A stretch of 64,000 nucleotides of DNA from Caulobacteraceae bacterium. Its GTDB lineage: Bacteria > Pseudomonadota > Alphaproteobacteria > Caulobacterales > Aquidulcibacteraceae. The DNA is taken from contig JADJCG010000032.1 in NCBI GenBank assembly GCA_016703335.1, positions 1-64,000 of the forward strand, given 5' to 3'. Position 1 is the first letter of the stretch. Each line of letters begins with the position of its first letter. Shown piece after piece: positions 39,403 through 47,701 of the stretch. Both the position numbers and the translations under genes were made by a program. The notes under the pieces are model-generated. The model saw only the letters and a list, made by a program, of their open reading frames with translations. It did not search any database and was not told the origin of the DNA.

Positions 39403-40341
39403 ATGAACGCAGCGCTTGAGGCAGAGGGGCTGGTCAAGCGCTACGGTGCGCGCACCGCGGTGCAAGATCTGAGCTTTAGCGTCCCGAGGGGATCGATCTA
39501 CGGCGTGCTTGGGCCCAACGGCGCAGGCAAGTCGTCGACGCTGCGCATGCTTGTCGGCGTGCTGCGCCCGACAGCGGGGCGCATCTCGGTGCTTGGTGGC
39601 GCCGCCGATCGCGAAACCATGAAGCGCGTTGGCTATCTGCCCGAAGAGCGAGGGCTCTATCGCGGCATGAGCGCGCGGTCGGCGATCGCGTATCTCGCGC
39701 GCCTCAAAGGCACGCCGGCAAACAAGGCCTTCAAACGCGCCGATGCGCTGCTGAACGATCACGGCCTCGGCAAGGTGAAGCGCAAGCGCATCAAGACGCT
39801 GTCGAAGGGTATGGCGCAAAAAGTCCAAGTGCTCGGCGCCATCGCACACGAGCCGGACCTCATCATCTTTGACGAACCGTTCTCCGGCCTCGATCCAGTC
39901 AACCAACGCGTGCTCGAAGATACGATCCGCGCACAAGCTGCAGCCGGCCGAACCATTCTCTTCTCCACGCACGTGATGGAGCACGCCGAACGCCTCTGCG
40001 ATCGCATCTTGCTGATCGCGCGCGGTAAGGCTGCGTTCGAAGGCACAGTGCGCGATGCGCTTGCGCTGGCGCCTAGCCTCGCCGTGATCGAGACCGATGG
40101 TGACTACGACATAAGCCCAGTGCTTGCGCCGCTTGGTTTCCAGTGGAGCGAGGAGCTTGGTGAGCACGGCAACCGGCGTTGGCGCGTCCGGCTGGAGAAC
40201 GGTCACGGTTCGCGTCAGTTGCTACAAGCGTGCGTCGAAGCGGGTGCGCCGCTCTCGTTGTTCGAACCTGCGCGCGCCAGTTTGCATGAAGCGTTCGTTG
40301 CGTTGGTCGGTGACGACGCAGCTGTTGCGGTGACGGAGTAG
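39403..40341 (+). CDS. ABC transporter ATP-binding protein (NatA-type exporter)
   Basis: 312 aa ATPase. Walker A VLGPNGAGKSSTLRML (residues ~38-53), Q-loop region GYLPEERGLYRG, signature LSKGMAQKVQVLGAIAHEPD, Walker B LIIFDEPFSGLDPVNQR, and H-loop ILFSTHVMEHAERLCDR. The C-terminal extension ends in a regulatory, non-ATPase region typical of NatA/YhaQ-like proteins. It precedes its permease by 6 bp, forming a two-gene exporter. Substrate unknown (sodium or drug efflux is typical of the group). Confidence 0.93.
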   Translation: MNAALEAEGLVKRYGARTAVQDLSFSVPRGSIYGVLGPNGAGKSSTLRMLVGVLRPTAGRISVLGGAADRETMKRVGYLPEERGLYRGMSARSAIAYLARLKGTPANKAFKRADALLNDHGLGKVKRKRIKTLSKGMAQKVQVLGAIAHEPDLIIFDEPFSGLDPVNQRVLEDTIRAQAAAGRTILFSTHVMEHAERLCDRILLIARGKAAFEGTVRDALALAPSLAVIETDGDYDISPVLAPLGFQWSEELGEHGNRRWRVRLENGHGSRQLLQACVEAGAPLSLFEPARASLHEAFVALVGDDAAVAVTE

Positions 40342-40347
40342 GGCGCG

Positions 40348-41775
40348 ATGTCTCCGATCCTCCTGGTCGCCCGCCGTGACTACTTCGCCTATATCGGCGC
40401 ATGGGGTTTCTGGCTGTCGCTGCTGACAGCGCCGGTGATCATTGCCGTACTGCTGTTCGGGCCAATCCTGCTCGCCCGCGCTGAGCCACCACGCGTGCTC
40501 ACGATCATCGCCGAGCGCTCAACCGATGCGGATGCTGTAAAAGCCGCCTTCGCCGCGAGTGCGCTGCGTGACGCCCGCGGCGATATCGCGGCGTACCTCA
40601 GCGCAACCGCGCCATCCATGCAGGCGCCTGCCATTGCCGCCTTCGACGCCGCGCCTGATCGTGTCGCCGCAATCGCCGCAGCGCGCGATGTCGTTGCGCA
40701 GCGCGCACCCAATGCGCTCACCGCGTTTCCATCCGCACTGCCGCGCTACCAGCTCGTTGATCCGCCAGCATCGCGCATCGAAGATCTGCGCCCGTACCTC
40801 GACGGCACACAAATGCTGCCGGATGGCCGCTCCATCTACGGCGCGCTCAACATCCGCCGCAGCGAGGCGAATGCGCCGATCATCGAATATTGGAGCACGG
40901 CGCTCAGCCACGACGAACCCACCAACGTCGCGCACCGTGCTTTGCGTCTCGAAATGCAGCGCGAGGCGCTCGCCGCGCAAGGGCTTCCGGCAAGCGAAGC
41001 CGAACGCCTCCAAGGGTTCGACCCAGAAATCGTTCAGTTTGATCCGCGCTCTTCGGGCGCCGAAGGCGTCACCCTGCGCGAGCGCGCGCCGTTCTACGCC
41101 GCCTTGGCGCTCGCGTTCGTGCTATGGAGCATCGTCTTTTCGGTCGCCAACATGCTCCTCAATGGCGTGATCGAGGAGAAATCGAACAAGATCCTCGACA
41201 CGCTGCTGACCAGCGTTTCGCCGCTGCAAATGCTGATCGGCAAACTGCTTGGCGTTGCTGCCGTCAGCGCGACGCTTTTCCTCTTCTGGGGCGCTTTAGG
41301 CGGCACGCTGCTGACGATGGCCGCCGAACGCGCCAGCGACAATATTTTCGGCCAGATAGCCGCCGCCTTCCTCGAACCGCGTTTGCTGGTGGCATTTTTC
41401 ATCGGCTTCATTGCCGGCTATTTGATGTACGGCTCAATCTTCCTGGCGCTGGGTTCGCTCTGCGAGTCTGTCCAGGAAGCTCAGACTCTGCTCGGTCCGG
41501 TCGCGCTCGTGCTCGCTATGCCGATGATGCTGGTCACGCCCGCGCTCGATAATCCGAATGCACCGATCATCGAGATGGCGAGCTGGGTCCCGATCTTCAC
41601 GCCGTTCCTCATGCTGATCCGCGCGCCGTCGGGCTTGAGCTGGATTGAAATAGCCGGCCAGGGCAGCCTGATGTTCCTGACGGTGCTCTCTCCTCTTCCT
41701 CCCCGGGCCGTGTTCGCCGGGGGCGTCGTCGGACAGGTTGGCCTCTCGAACTGGCGACGGAAGCCGAAGGGCTAA
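40348..41775 (+). CDS. ABC transporter permease (NatB/ABC-2 type)
   Basis: 475 aa. One N-terminal transmembrane helix (WGFWLSLLTAPVIIAVLLFG) is followed by a large extracytoplasmic domain (~residues 50-245) and about five C-terminal helices, including AALALAFVLWSIVFSVANML and GEEKSNKILDTLLTSVSP-like NGVIEEKSNKILDTLLTSVS, the conserved ABC-2 permease segment. Near the end the sequence LSPLPPRAVFAGG looks out of frame where a last hydrophobic helix would be expected, so a small indel pair is possible. Pairs with the ATPase just upstream. Confidence 0.9.
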   Translation: MSPILLVARRDYFAYIGAWGFWLSLLTAPVIIAVLLFGPILLARAEPPRVLTIIAERSTDADAVKAAFAASALRDARGDIAAYLSATAPSMQAPAIAAFDAAPDRVAAIAAARDVVAQRAPNALTAFPSALPRYQLVDPPASRIEDLRPYLDGTQMLPDGRSIYGALNIRRSEANAPIIEYWSTALSHDEPTNVAHRALRLEMQREALAAQGLPASEAERLQGFDPEIVQFDPRSSGAEGVTLRERAPFYAALALAFVLWSIVFSVANMLLNGVIEEKSNKILDTLLTSVSPLQMLIGKLLGVAAVSATLFLFWGALGGTLLTMAAERASDNIFGQIAAAFLEPRLLVAFFIGFIAGYLMYGSIFLALGSLCESVQEAQTLLGPVALVLAMPMMLVTPALDNPNAPIIEMASWVPIFTPFLMLIRAPSGLSWIEIAGQGSLMFLTVLSPLPPRAVFAGGVVGQVGLSNWRRKPKG

Positions 41776-42155
41776 CGGGGCGATGGGCCCTTAAAAGCCT
41801 GCGTCCCCGATAACGTCGTCTATGAGGAACGGCAATTTCCCGGCGACGCCAATGGTTGGCGTTCCGTCGCCGGCGGCGGCGCTCTCTTATCCTTCCCGTC
41901 CTACCTTGGTCGCGGGGGGGCGGCGCGGCGCCTGCGCGAAACGCTGTCCGTGGCGCGGACCTTTCTTCCTGCGAAGATGCAGCGAACCGTTCTGGTGTTG
42001 TTTGCGTAGCGGTGGGCATCGGCCTGGGGGGCGCAGCGGGAGGCGTGGGGGAGGCAGGCGTGACGCCGCAAGAGACCGAGGGGGGGCGGGGATGGAGCGG
42101 GGATTCGCCGCAGCGAGCATCACGGCCACTAACGTCTGCGATCGGCAGGCGACCG
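41776..42155. other. GC-rich intergenic region without a gene
   Basis: 380 bp between the ABC permease and the VOC gene, both of which end here (convergent). It contains runs of G (gcgggggggcgg at about 41911) and no credible coding frame or family match on either strand. A shared transcription end is expected, but I see no clean T-tailed hairpin. Confidence 0.5.
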
Positions 42156-42539
42156 CTAAACCGCCCGCCAGCCCATATCGGCTAGCGTGTGGCCTTCGGG
42201 ATCCTTGAACGCGCGCAACATCAACTCGCGCCCCGGCGCGTCCTGTAACTTCTGCGCTGGATGCAGAAACGCGATGCCCTTGGCTTCCAGCGCACTCTCC
42301 GCCGAACTCCAATCGCGGGGCTCAAAATAGAGCACCGCATCGCCACCGATTTGTTGGCCCGGATGGCCTGCGCCAATCATCAACCGCGTCGCGCCGGATT
42401 GGAAAAACGTCATGCCGTTGGTTTCGAACAGGACGGGAAAGCCCAGCGTATCGCGATAGAACGCGACCAGCGCACCCGGATCGGCGCTCGCCAGCGCGAC
42501 CTGACAAATCCCCGTAAGCATCTGCGGTGCTGCGTTCAT
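42156..42539 (-). CDS. VOC (glyoxalase/dioxygenase superfamily) protein
   Basis: 127 aa with two beta-alpha-beta-beta-beta modules: ICQVALASADPGALVAFYRD with TLGFPVLFETNGMTFF, then GDAVLYFEPRDWSSAESALE and FKDPEGHTLADMGW. The metal-site Glu near the end and DPEGHTLA are typical of VOC proteins. Substrate unknown. Transcribed divergently from the MarR gene across a palindromic site, so it may be the target of that regulator. Confidence 0.88.
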   Translation of the reverse strand: MNAAPQMLTGICQVALASADPGALVAFYRDTLGFPVLFETNGMTFFQSGATRLMIGAGHPGQQIGGDAVLYFEPRDWSSAESALEAKGIAFLHPAQKLQDAPGRELMLRAFKDPEGHTLADMGWRAV

Positions 42540-42567
42540 GGCTCTGATCCTCCCAACATCAAGATAA

Positions 42568-42593
42568 TTAGTTTGACTAACTAATTAAGTCAA
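42568..42593. promoter_or_regulatory. Candidate MarR operator between the VOC and marR genes
   Basis: AT-rich island in GC-rich surroundings with nested inverted repeats: TTAGTT-5-AACTAA (42568-42584) and TTGACT-9-AGTCAA (42573-42593). It sits about 29 bp from the VOC start and about 19 bp from the marR start, the usual position for autoregulation by MarR proteins. TTGACT could also double as a -35 element. Confidence 0.65.
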
Positions 42594-42611
42594 GCGAGAT
42601 TCACGCCAACA

Positions 42612-43043
42612 ATGGCCCGCACAGATTCCCTCGAAGTCGCCACCGCGCTCCACCGGGCTGCCATCCGGCTGCTACGCACCGCCCGCGTCGCAGACGATGA
42701 AACCGGCGTGTCGGCGCCCAAGCTCTCGGCCCTCTCCGTGCTCACCTTTGGCGGCCCGCAGAGTTTGAAAAGTCTCGCCAGCGCCGAGCAGGTCACGCCC
42801 GCCACGATGTCCAAGCTCGTCAGCGATCTCGAAGCCGATGGCCTCCTCGCCAAACGCGCGGATCGTGAGGACAAGCGTGGCCTCCGCATCGAAGTCACCG
42901 CCAAAGGCAGGGCGCTGATGGAGGAGGGCCGTAAGCGCCGACTTGCGCTGCTCAACAAGCGCATCGCTAAACTCACGCGTGAAGAGCGCGCACAGCTAGC
43001 GGATGCATCGGCGCTGATGATGCGTCTCGCTGCGGACCAATGA
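42612..43043 (+). CDS. MarR family transcriptional regulator
   Basis: 143 aa. The winged helix-turn-helix is clear: LSALSVLTFGGPQSLKSLAS, EQVTPATMSKLVSDLEADGL and LLAKRADREDKRGLRIEVTA, where DxRxxxI is the wing. N- and C-terminal helices form the dimer interface (ALMEEGRKRRLALLNKRIAK). It probably represses itself and the divergent VOC gene through the palindrome between them, with an unknown phenolic or oxidative signal. A perfect terminator follows. Confidence 0.93.
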   Translation: MARTDSLEVATALHRAAIRLLRTARVADDETGVSAPKLSALSVLTFGGPQSLKSLASAEQVTPATMSKLVSDLEADGLLAKRADREDKRGLRIEVTAKGRALMEEGRKRRLALLNKRIAKLTREERAQLADASALMMRLAADQ

Positions 43044-43073
43044 AAAACGCCGCCCGGTGAGGGGCGGCGTTTT
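43044..43073. terminator. Bidirectional terminator between marR and rpsU
   Basis: Perfect 12-bp stem AAAACGCCGCCC / GGGCGGCGTTTT with a 6-nt loop (GGTGAG). The A/T flanks give a T-tract in both directions, serving the convergent marR and rpsU genes. Confidence 0.92.
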
Positions 43074-43102
43074 CAAATTCCAATCGCTTCAGAGTTTGGC
43101 TC

Positions 43103-43336
43103 TTACCGCGGCTTCGCCGGCGGGCGCGGAAGGAGGCCTTCACGCTGCGCGCGCTTGCGGGCGAGCTTGCGGGCGCGGCGGACAGCTTCCGCACGTTCAC
43201 GCGCACGCTTTTCGGACGGCTTTTCGTAGTGATTGCGACGCTTCATTTCGCGGAAAGTGCCTTCCCGCTGCATCTTCTTTTTGAGCGCCTTCAACGCCTG
43301 ATCGACGTTGTTATCGCGAACGAAAATCTGTACCAG
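43103..43336 (-). CDS. rpsU: 30S ribosomal protein S21, apparent CTG start
   Basis: 77 aa, basic. The start was placed by the family consensus (M)VQIFVRDNNVDQALKALKKK followed by MQREGTFREMKRRNHYEKPS and ERAEAVRRARKLARKRAQRE. No ATG, GTG or TTG lies at that point: the codon before V-Q-I-F is CTG (43336-43334), preceded at a suitable distance by GGGAGA. Longer in-frame readings are not plausible for S21. S21 acts in the 30S platform and in initiation. The C-terminal tail LLPRPPAKPR is longer than usual. Confidence 0.92.
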   Translation of the reverse strand: MVQIFVRDNNVDQALKALKKKMQREGTFREMKRRNHYEKPSEKRARERAEAVRRARKLARKRAQREGLLPRPPAKPR

Positions 43337-43485
43337 GACCTGTCTCCCGTAACCGAATACCAAACACGAAACCGGCCGCCAGCGCTTGTGCGCCACGGCT
43401 CCGTTCTGAAGCGAAGGCGGGCTGATAGCAAAAGGCCGCGGGCATGTCCATTGCTGGCGGGCTGCGTCAGGCTTAGCTTTTCCCC

Positions 43486-44133
43486 ATGTCAAACAGCCCG
43501 TCAGACCGCTTCCGCACCCGGATTTTGGAGGTTTTCCCGGCCCACGCCGCCCGCGAGGGCTGGACCGACGCGGCCTTTAGGGCGGCTGTGGCCGAGGCGG
43601 GGCTGACCGAGGGCGAGGCCATGCTGGCCTGCCCGAAGGGGGCTTTTGACCTTTTCGACGCTTTTGCCGCCCGGGCCGATGCCGCCATGCTTGAGCGCCT
43701 TGATGGGCTCGACCTCGCCGCCATGAAGATCCGCCAGCGCGTTCGCGCCGGCGTGCAGGTCCGGCTCGAAGCTCAGCAACCCTACAAAGAAGCCGCTCGC
43801 GCCATGACGCGCGCTCTGGCGCATCCGCTTCGCGCGCCTGAGGCAGCGCGTCTCCTCTGGCGCACCGCCGATCACATTTGGCGCGCCCTCGGCGACACCT
43901 CGACCGACGGCAATTTCTACTCGAAGCGCGCGATCCTCTCGGGTGTGCTCGCCAGCACCTATGCGCGCTGGTTCAGCGACGAGAGTGAAGACAACGAAGC
44001 AACCTGGGCGTTTCTCGATGCGCGCATCGAAAACGTCATGCAGTTCGAGAAGTTCAAAGCGCAGCTGAAGCCCGTCGGCGAAAGCATGCAGAGCGCGCTC
44101 GGCGTCGCCGCGCGCTTTCGCTACGGCCGCTGA
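43486..44133 (+). CDS. COQ9 family ubiquinone biosynthesis protein
   Basis: 215 aa. The TetR-like fold of COQ9 with RILEVFPAHAAREGWTDAAF, AEAGLTEGEAMLACPKGAFD, and the lipid-binding C-terminal helices containing TADHIWRALGDTSTDGNFYS, KRAILSGVLASTYARWFSDE and AFLDARIENVMQFEK. COQ9 presents quinone intermediates to the COQ7 hydroxylase; alphaproteobacteria share it with mitochondria. Divergent from rpsU across about 150 bp. Confidence 0.95.
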   Translation: MSNSPSDRFRTRILEVFPAHAAREGWTDAAFRAAVAEAGLTEGEAMLACPKGAFDLFDAFAARADAAMLERLDGLDLAAMKIRQRVRAGVQVRLEAQQPYKEAARAMTRALAHPLRAPEAARLLWRTADHIWRALGDTSTDGNFYSKRAILSGVLASTYARWFSDESEDNEATWAFLDARIENVMQFEKFKAQLKPVGESMQSALGVAARFRYGR

Positions 44134-44387
44134 GCAGCGGCGTAACTATCTTTGAGCGCGCACACGCGAGCTCGCCATGAATACCCACTGCAGCGCTGAA
44201 GGCATCGAAACGCACGGGGCGCGGCAGCGCCGGTTCTGCGTGTTTACTGATCGCGGTGTAGCCGCGCTACTGCATTCGGTGCGCTGGCGATTTTTCCCGA
44301 TGTTTGGTTAGACTAAATTTTCCACCCACTGGCGTCATGCGTCGGCGCATAGTCGCCTCACTCAGGAACCACTGAGGAGGGCGCTTC

Positions 44388-44735
44388 ATGGCAGCAGCTC
44401 CGGTACGGTTCATCAACGCAGCGGCTTGGCCGCTGACGATCTGGACCTCTTTGTCTCATTTGGATGACCACCCCGCAGACGATTACGTCGAGCGCACCAG
44501 CCCCATTGTCGCGACCGCCGTGGCTTTCTGGCTCTGCTTCATCGCGTTGATCGTGCTCGCCAATCCCACTGTCATGGCCGTCGGCGGCTTGGCGGACGAT
44601 GGCAGCGAGTTGGTGACGTTCGTGCGCCGCACGCCTGGCGCCATCGTCGGCGTGCTCTGGATCGTCACGCCGGTGCTCTATGCGGTCGGCTTTTGGATGT
44701 TCACTTCGCGCGACGAGGCGTTCCCGCGCGCTTAG
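44388..44735 (+). CDS. Small membrane protein, two helices
   Basis: 115 aa from ATG 44388 (GAGGAGGGCGCTTC just before it). Transmembrane segments are VATAVAFWLCFIALIVLANP and AIVGVLWIVTPVLYAVGFWM, with a soluble N-terminus rich in Asp/His (SLSHLDDHPADDYVERTSP). No family recognised. Convergent with purK, overlapping its 3' end by 4 bp. Confidence 0.7.
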   Translation: MAAAPVRFINAAAWPLTIWTSLSHLDDHPADDYVERTSPIVATAVAFWLCFIALIVLANPTVMAVGGLADDGSELVTFVRRTPGAIVGVLWIVTPVLYAVGFWMFTSRDEAFPRA

Positions 44736-45802
44736 CTCGACTTGAGCTTCGTCACGTGACCCATCTTGCGGCCGGCGCGCACATCGCGCTTGCCGTAGAG
44801 ATGGAGCCGCGCTGTTGGATCGGCGGCGAGTTGGGGCCAGGCGTTTGCGTCTTCGCCGATGAGGTTCAGCATTTCGATCGCAGCGATGCGCGTCGTCGGC
44901 CCCAGCGGCCAACCCGCGACGGCGCGGATGTGTTGCTCGAACTGCGAGGTAAGGGCGCCTTCGATCGTCCAGTGACCCGAGTTGTGAACGCGCGGCGCCA
45001 TCTCGTTGGCGATGAGCGAGCCATCCGGCATCACGAAAAACTCGATCGTCAATACGCCCACATAATCGAACGCTTCCAGCACACGCTGCGCGGCGGCTTG
45101 CGCTTCGATGCTGGTTGCCTCGCTGACGTTCGCAGGCAACGTCGTGCGCGAAAGAATGCCGCCCGCGTGCTCGTTCTCGTTGAGGTCGTAGAAGGCGATC
45201 GTGCCATCCAGACCGCGCGCGGCGATGATCGAAACCTCGCGCTCGAACGCGCAGAAGCCTTCAAGTATGCCCGGCGCACCAAGCTTCGCATACGCGCCTT
45301 TGGCGTCAGCTGCTGTCTTGATCCGGATTTGCCCGCGCCCGTCATAACCAAGACGGCGCGTCTTCAGGATCGCAGGCGCGCCGATCTCGAAAATCGCCGC
45401 GTCCAAATCGTCTTGTGAGCCTATCGCTTTGAACGGCGGCGTCGCGATGCCCGCGCTCAGGAAGTAGCTCTTCTCGTCAAAGCGATCTTGCGCGATCGCC
45501 AGCGCATTTGGCGTGGGCGCGACGCGCGCACCCGCCGCGATCAACGCTTCAGCAGTTTCCGCCGGTACGTTTTCGAATTCAGTCGTGACGACATGAACAT
45601 GGCGCGCGAAATCCGCCAGCGCCGCGTGATCTTGATAGCTACCGATAGCCGTCTTCGCCGCGACGCGCGACGCCGGGCTGTCCGGTTCATCTGTGAAGAT
45701 ATGAACGTCGAAGCCCAGCTGCGCCGCAGCGATCGCGAGCATGCGGCCGAGTTGGCCCCCGCCTAGAATGCCGATCGTGCTGCCAGGCGGGAGCGGGTTC
45801 AT
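44732..45802 (-). CDS. purK: N5-carboxyaminoimidazole ribonucleotide synthase
   Basis: Carboxylates AIR with bicarbonate and ATP in purine biosynthesis. 356 aa ATP-grasp protein: GSTIGILGGGQLGRMLAIAA at the N-terminus, VVTTEFENVPAE, ATP-binding LKTRRLGYDGRGQIRI, and EFFVMPDGSLIANEMAPRVH then NSGHWTIEGALTSQFEQHIR. Overlaps the end of purE by 4 bp (ATGA-type), forming purEK. Intact. Confidence 0.97.
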   Translation of the reverse strand: MNPLPPGSTIGILGGGQLGRMLAIAAAQLGFDVHIFTDEPDSPASRVAAKTAIGSYQDHAALADFARHVHVVTTEFENVPAETAEALIAAGARVAPTPNALAIAQDRFDEKSYFLSAGIATPPFKAIGSQDDLDAAIFEIGAPAILKTRRLGYDGRGQIRIKTAADAKGAYAKLGAPGILEGFCAFEREVSIIAARGLDGTIAFYDLNENEHAGGILSRTTLPANVSEATSIEAQAAAQRVLEAFDYVGVLTIEFFVMPDGSLIANEMAPRVHNSGHWTIEGALTSQFEQHIRAVAGWPLGPTTRIAAIEMLNLIGEDANAWPQLAADPTARLHLYGKRDVRAGRKMGHVTKLKSS

Positions 45803-46281
45803 ACGGGGCTTTCGGATACCGCTTCAGTTTGCGCGGCGCGGAACGCATCGACGCGCGCCGCCAGCGTTGCATCACTCAACGCCAAAATCTGCGCCGCCAT
45901 GATGCCCGCATTGGATGCGCCAGCCTCACCGATCGCGAGCGTTCCGACCGGCACGCCCTTTGGCATCTGCACGATCGAAAGCAGGCTATCGAGCCCCTTC
46001 AAATCCTTGCTCTTCACTGGCACGCCAAGCACCGGCAGCGGCGTCATCGATGCGGCCATGCCGGGGAGGTGGGCCGCGCCGCCTGCGCCGGCGATGATGA
46101 TCTTCAACCCGCGCCCTTTGGCGCTGGTCGCGTAATCGTAGAGGCGCTTGGGAGTGCGGTGGGCGGAGACGACCTTGGCTTCGTAAGCGACTCCGAGCGC
46201 ATCGAGCACTTCGGCGGCTGCCTTCATCGTGTCCCAGTCGGACTTCGACCCCATAATGAGGCCGACTTGTGGGGTAGCCAT
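45799..46281 (-). CDS. purE: N5-carboxyaminoimidazole ribonucleotide mutase
   Basis: Converts N5-CAIR to CAIR in purine synthesis. 160 aa, class I PurE: GLIMGSKSDWDTMKAAAEVL, the substrate loop SAHRTPKRLYDY, GAGGAAHLPGMAASMTPLPV, GVPVKSKDLKGLDSLLSIVQ and MPKGVPVGTLAIGEAGASNA. Octameric and cytosolic. First gene of purEK. Confidence 0.97.
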   Translation of the reverse strand: MATPQVGLIMGSKSDWDTMKAAAEVLDALGVAYEAKVVSAHRTPKRLYDYATSAKGRGLKIIIAGAGGAAHLPGMAASMTPLPVLGVPVKSKDLKGLDSLLSIVQMPKGVPVGTLAIGEAGASNAGIMAAQILALSDATLAARVDAFRAAQTEAVSESPV

Positions 46282-46396
46282 GTTTCGGCTGCTCCTAAAA
46301 AACGGCCCAGTAAATGAAGCCGTGCGCGGCGTCCAGTCCGCTCAGCCAGGCAGTTAAGGCGGCTTTTACCTCAAGGGCGCATCCCTGTGGGTAAAG

Positions 46397-47053
46397 ATGC
46401 TGTTCAGACGCTCAAAACTCGCAAGCGAAACGAGCCAAGTCCTGCAAGGGCTGGGGCTCAATGCGCGCGACGTTTCCGAGGCTGGAATCGCAGCTCTGGA
46501 GCGACTCACCGCCGAGTTGGCGGAGCTAAAAGAGAAGCTGGAGGCCGCCGAAGCGTTGGCCGACCGCGATACGCTCGCGCCCGTCTTCAACCGCCGCGCC
46601 TTCCTGCGTGAACTCCACCGGACCATGTCCGAGGTCGAGCGCTATAAGAATCCGGCCGCCGTCATCTACATCGACCTCGACGGCTTCAAAGCCGTCAATG
46701 ACGAGTACGGCCACTCAGCCGGCGATGCGATCCTCCGCCATGTCGGCATGCTGCTGAGCGACAGTGTCCGCGAAAGCGATGTCGTTGGCCGTCTCGGCGG
46801 CGATGAATTCGGCGTGATCCTCAATCGCGCCACTGCAGCTGAAGCCGCGACCAAAGCGCAAGCGCTCAACGACAAGATCAACACCAGCGCAATCCTGTAC
46901 GCCGGCGTCCCGCATCGCATCCGCGCCTCAGTCGGCGTGCACCCGATCGCGCTTGCCGAAGATCCCGAGACCGCACTCGCCCGCGCGGACGAGGCCATGT
47001 ACGCCGAAAAGCACGCTCGTCGTGCTCAAGGCCAGGCCTTCGCCGGCTTCTGA
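46397..47053 (+). CDS. Diguanylate cyclase (GGDEF domain)
   Basis: 218 aa. An N-terminal helical segment with coiled-coil character (AGIAALERLTAELAELKEKL) precedes a complete GGDEF domain: DRDTLAPVFNRRAFLRELHR, AVIYIDLDGFKAVNDEYGHS, the active site GRLGGDEFGVIL, and ASVGVHPIALAEDPETALAR with ADEAMYAEKHARR. Makes cyclic di-GMP. No RxxD inhibitory site is evident just before GGDEF. No membrane or receiver domain, so input probably comes through the coiled coil. Confidence 0.93.
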   Translation: MLFRRSKLASETSQVLQGLGLNARDVSEAGIAALERLTAELAELKEKLEAAEALADRDTLAPVFNRRAFLRELHRTMSEVERYKNPAAVIYIDLDGFKAVNDEYGHSAGDAILRHVGMLLSDSVRESDVVGRLGGDEFGVILNRATAAEAATKAQALNDKINTSAILYAGVPHRIRASVGVHPIALAEDPETALARADEAMYAEKHARRAQGQAFAGF

Positions 47054-47107
47054 TCGCCCCTGAAATGCCACGATCCCGGGGCGTCTTGCCGCGCGAGGGG
47101 AGATCAC

Positions 47108-47701
47108 ATGATTGCGCGCGTGTTGTTGGCGGCGGGCGTCGCCGTACCTGCGTTTTGGATCGGCTCGCAGCTCGCGGGCATGGCGCTCAATCCCAGCTTC
47201 GATATCGCGACGCAGCAACCGAGTGAGCTCGGCTGTTGTGATGCCCATCTGCCAATCATCGCCAATATCGGTTTTCTCGCGACGGGCGCATGTGGCGTAC
47301 TCGGCGGCGTCGGCCTTGCGCTCGGCTTACGCAAGCTCGGGGGCAACATCATTCTCGCGGGACTCGCTGGCCTCGGCATGATGCTATTCGGCATCGCCAT
47401 GACGATGAGCGGTCTGTTCCCGCTCCCAAACCCGCTGCACTACGGCTTCGGCTTATTTCCAGCTGGACTGCTCGCGCCACTATTCGGCGCGATGGCACTA
47501 AAGAACGGCGGCGCAGCACGCTGGATCGTCCTGACCGCCTTTGTGTTCAGTGCAATTGTCGTTGCGCTTATGTTCGGCGTTGGCGGCATCGTGACCGAAA
47601 GCAATCTCGGCTACTTCTCACGCGTCGTCGCGCTCATCGCATTTCCGGCGATGGCGTTCCTATGCTGGGCCGTAAGCAGCCGACTTACAGCCGAACGCTG
47701 A
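47108..47701 (+). CDS. DUF998-like membrane protein
   Basis: 197 aa with about six transmembrane helices, including VLLAAGVAVPAFWIGSQLAG, ANIGFLATGACGVLGGVGLA, IILAGLAGLGMMLFGIAMTM and IVLTAFVFSAIVVALMFGVG. The loop FPLPNPLHYGFGLFPAG resembles the DUF998 signature. Function unknown. Ends 17 bp inside the convergent lpxR-like gene. Confidence 0.75.
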   Translation: MIARVLLAAGVAVPAFWIGSQLAGMALNPSFDIATQQPSELGCCDAHLPIIANIGFLATGACGVLGGVGLALGLRKLGGNIILAGLAGLGMMLFGIAMTMSGLFPLPNPLHYGFGLFPAGLLAPLFGAMALKNGGAARWIVLTAFVFSAIVVALMFGVGGIVTESNLGYFSRVVALIAFPAMAFLCWAVSSRLTAER

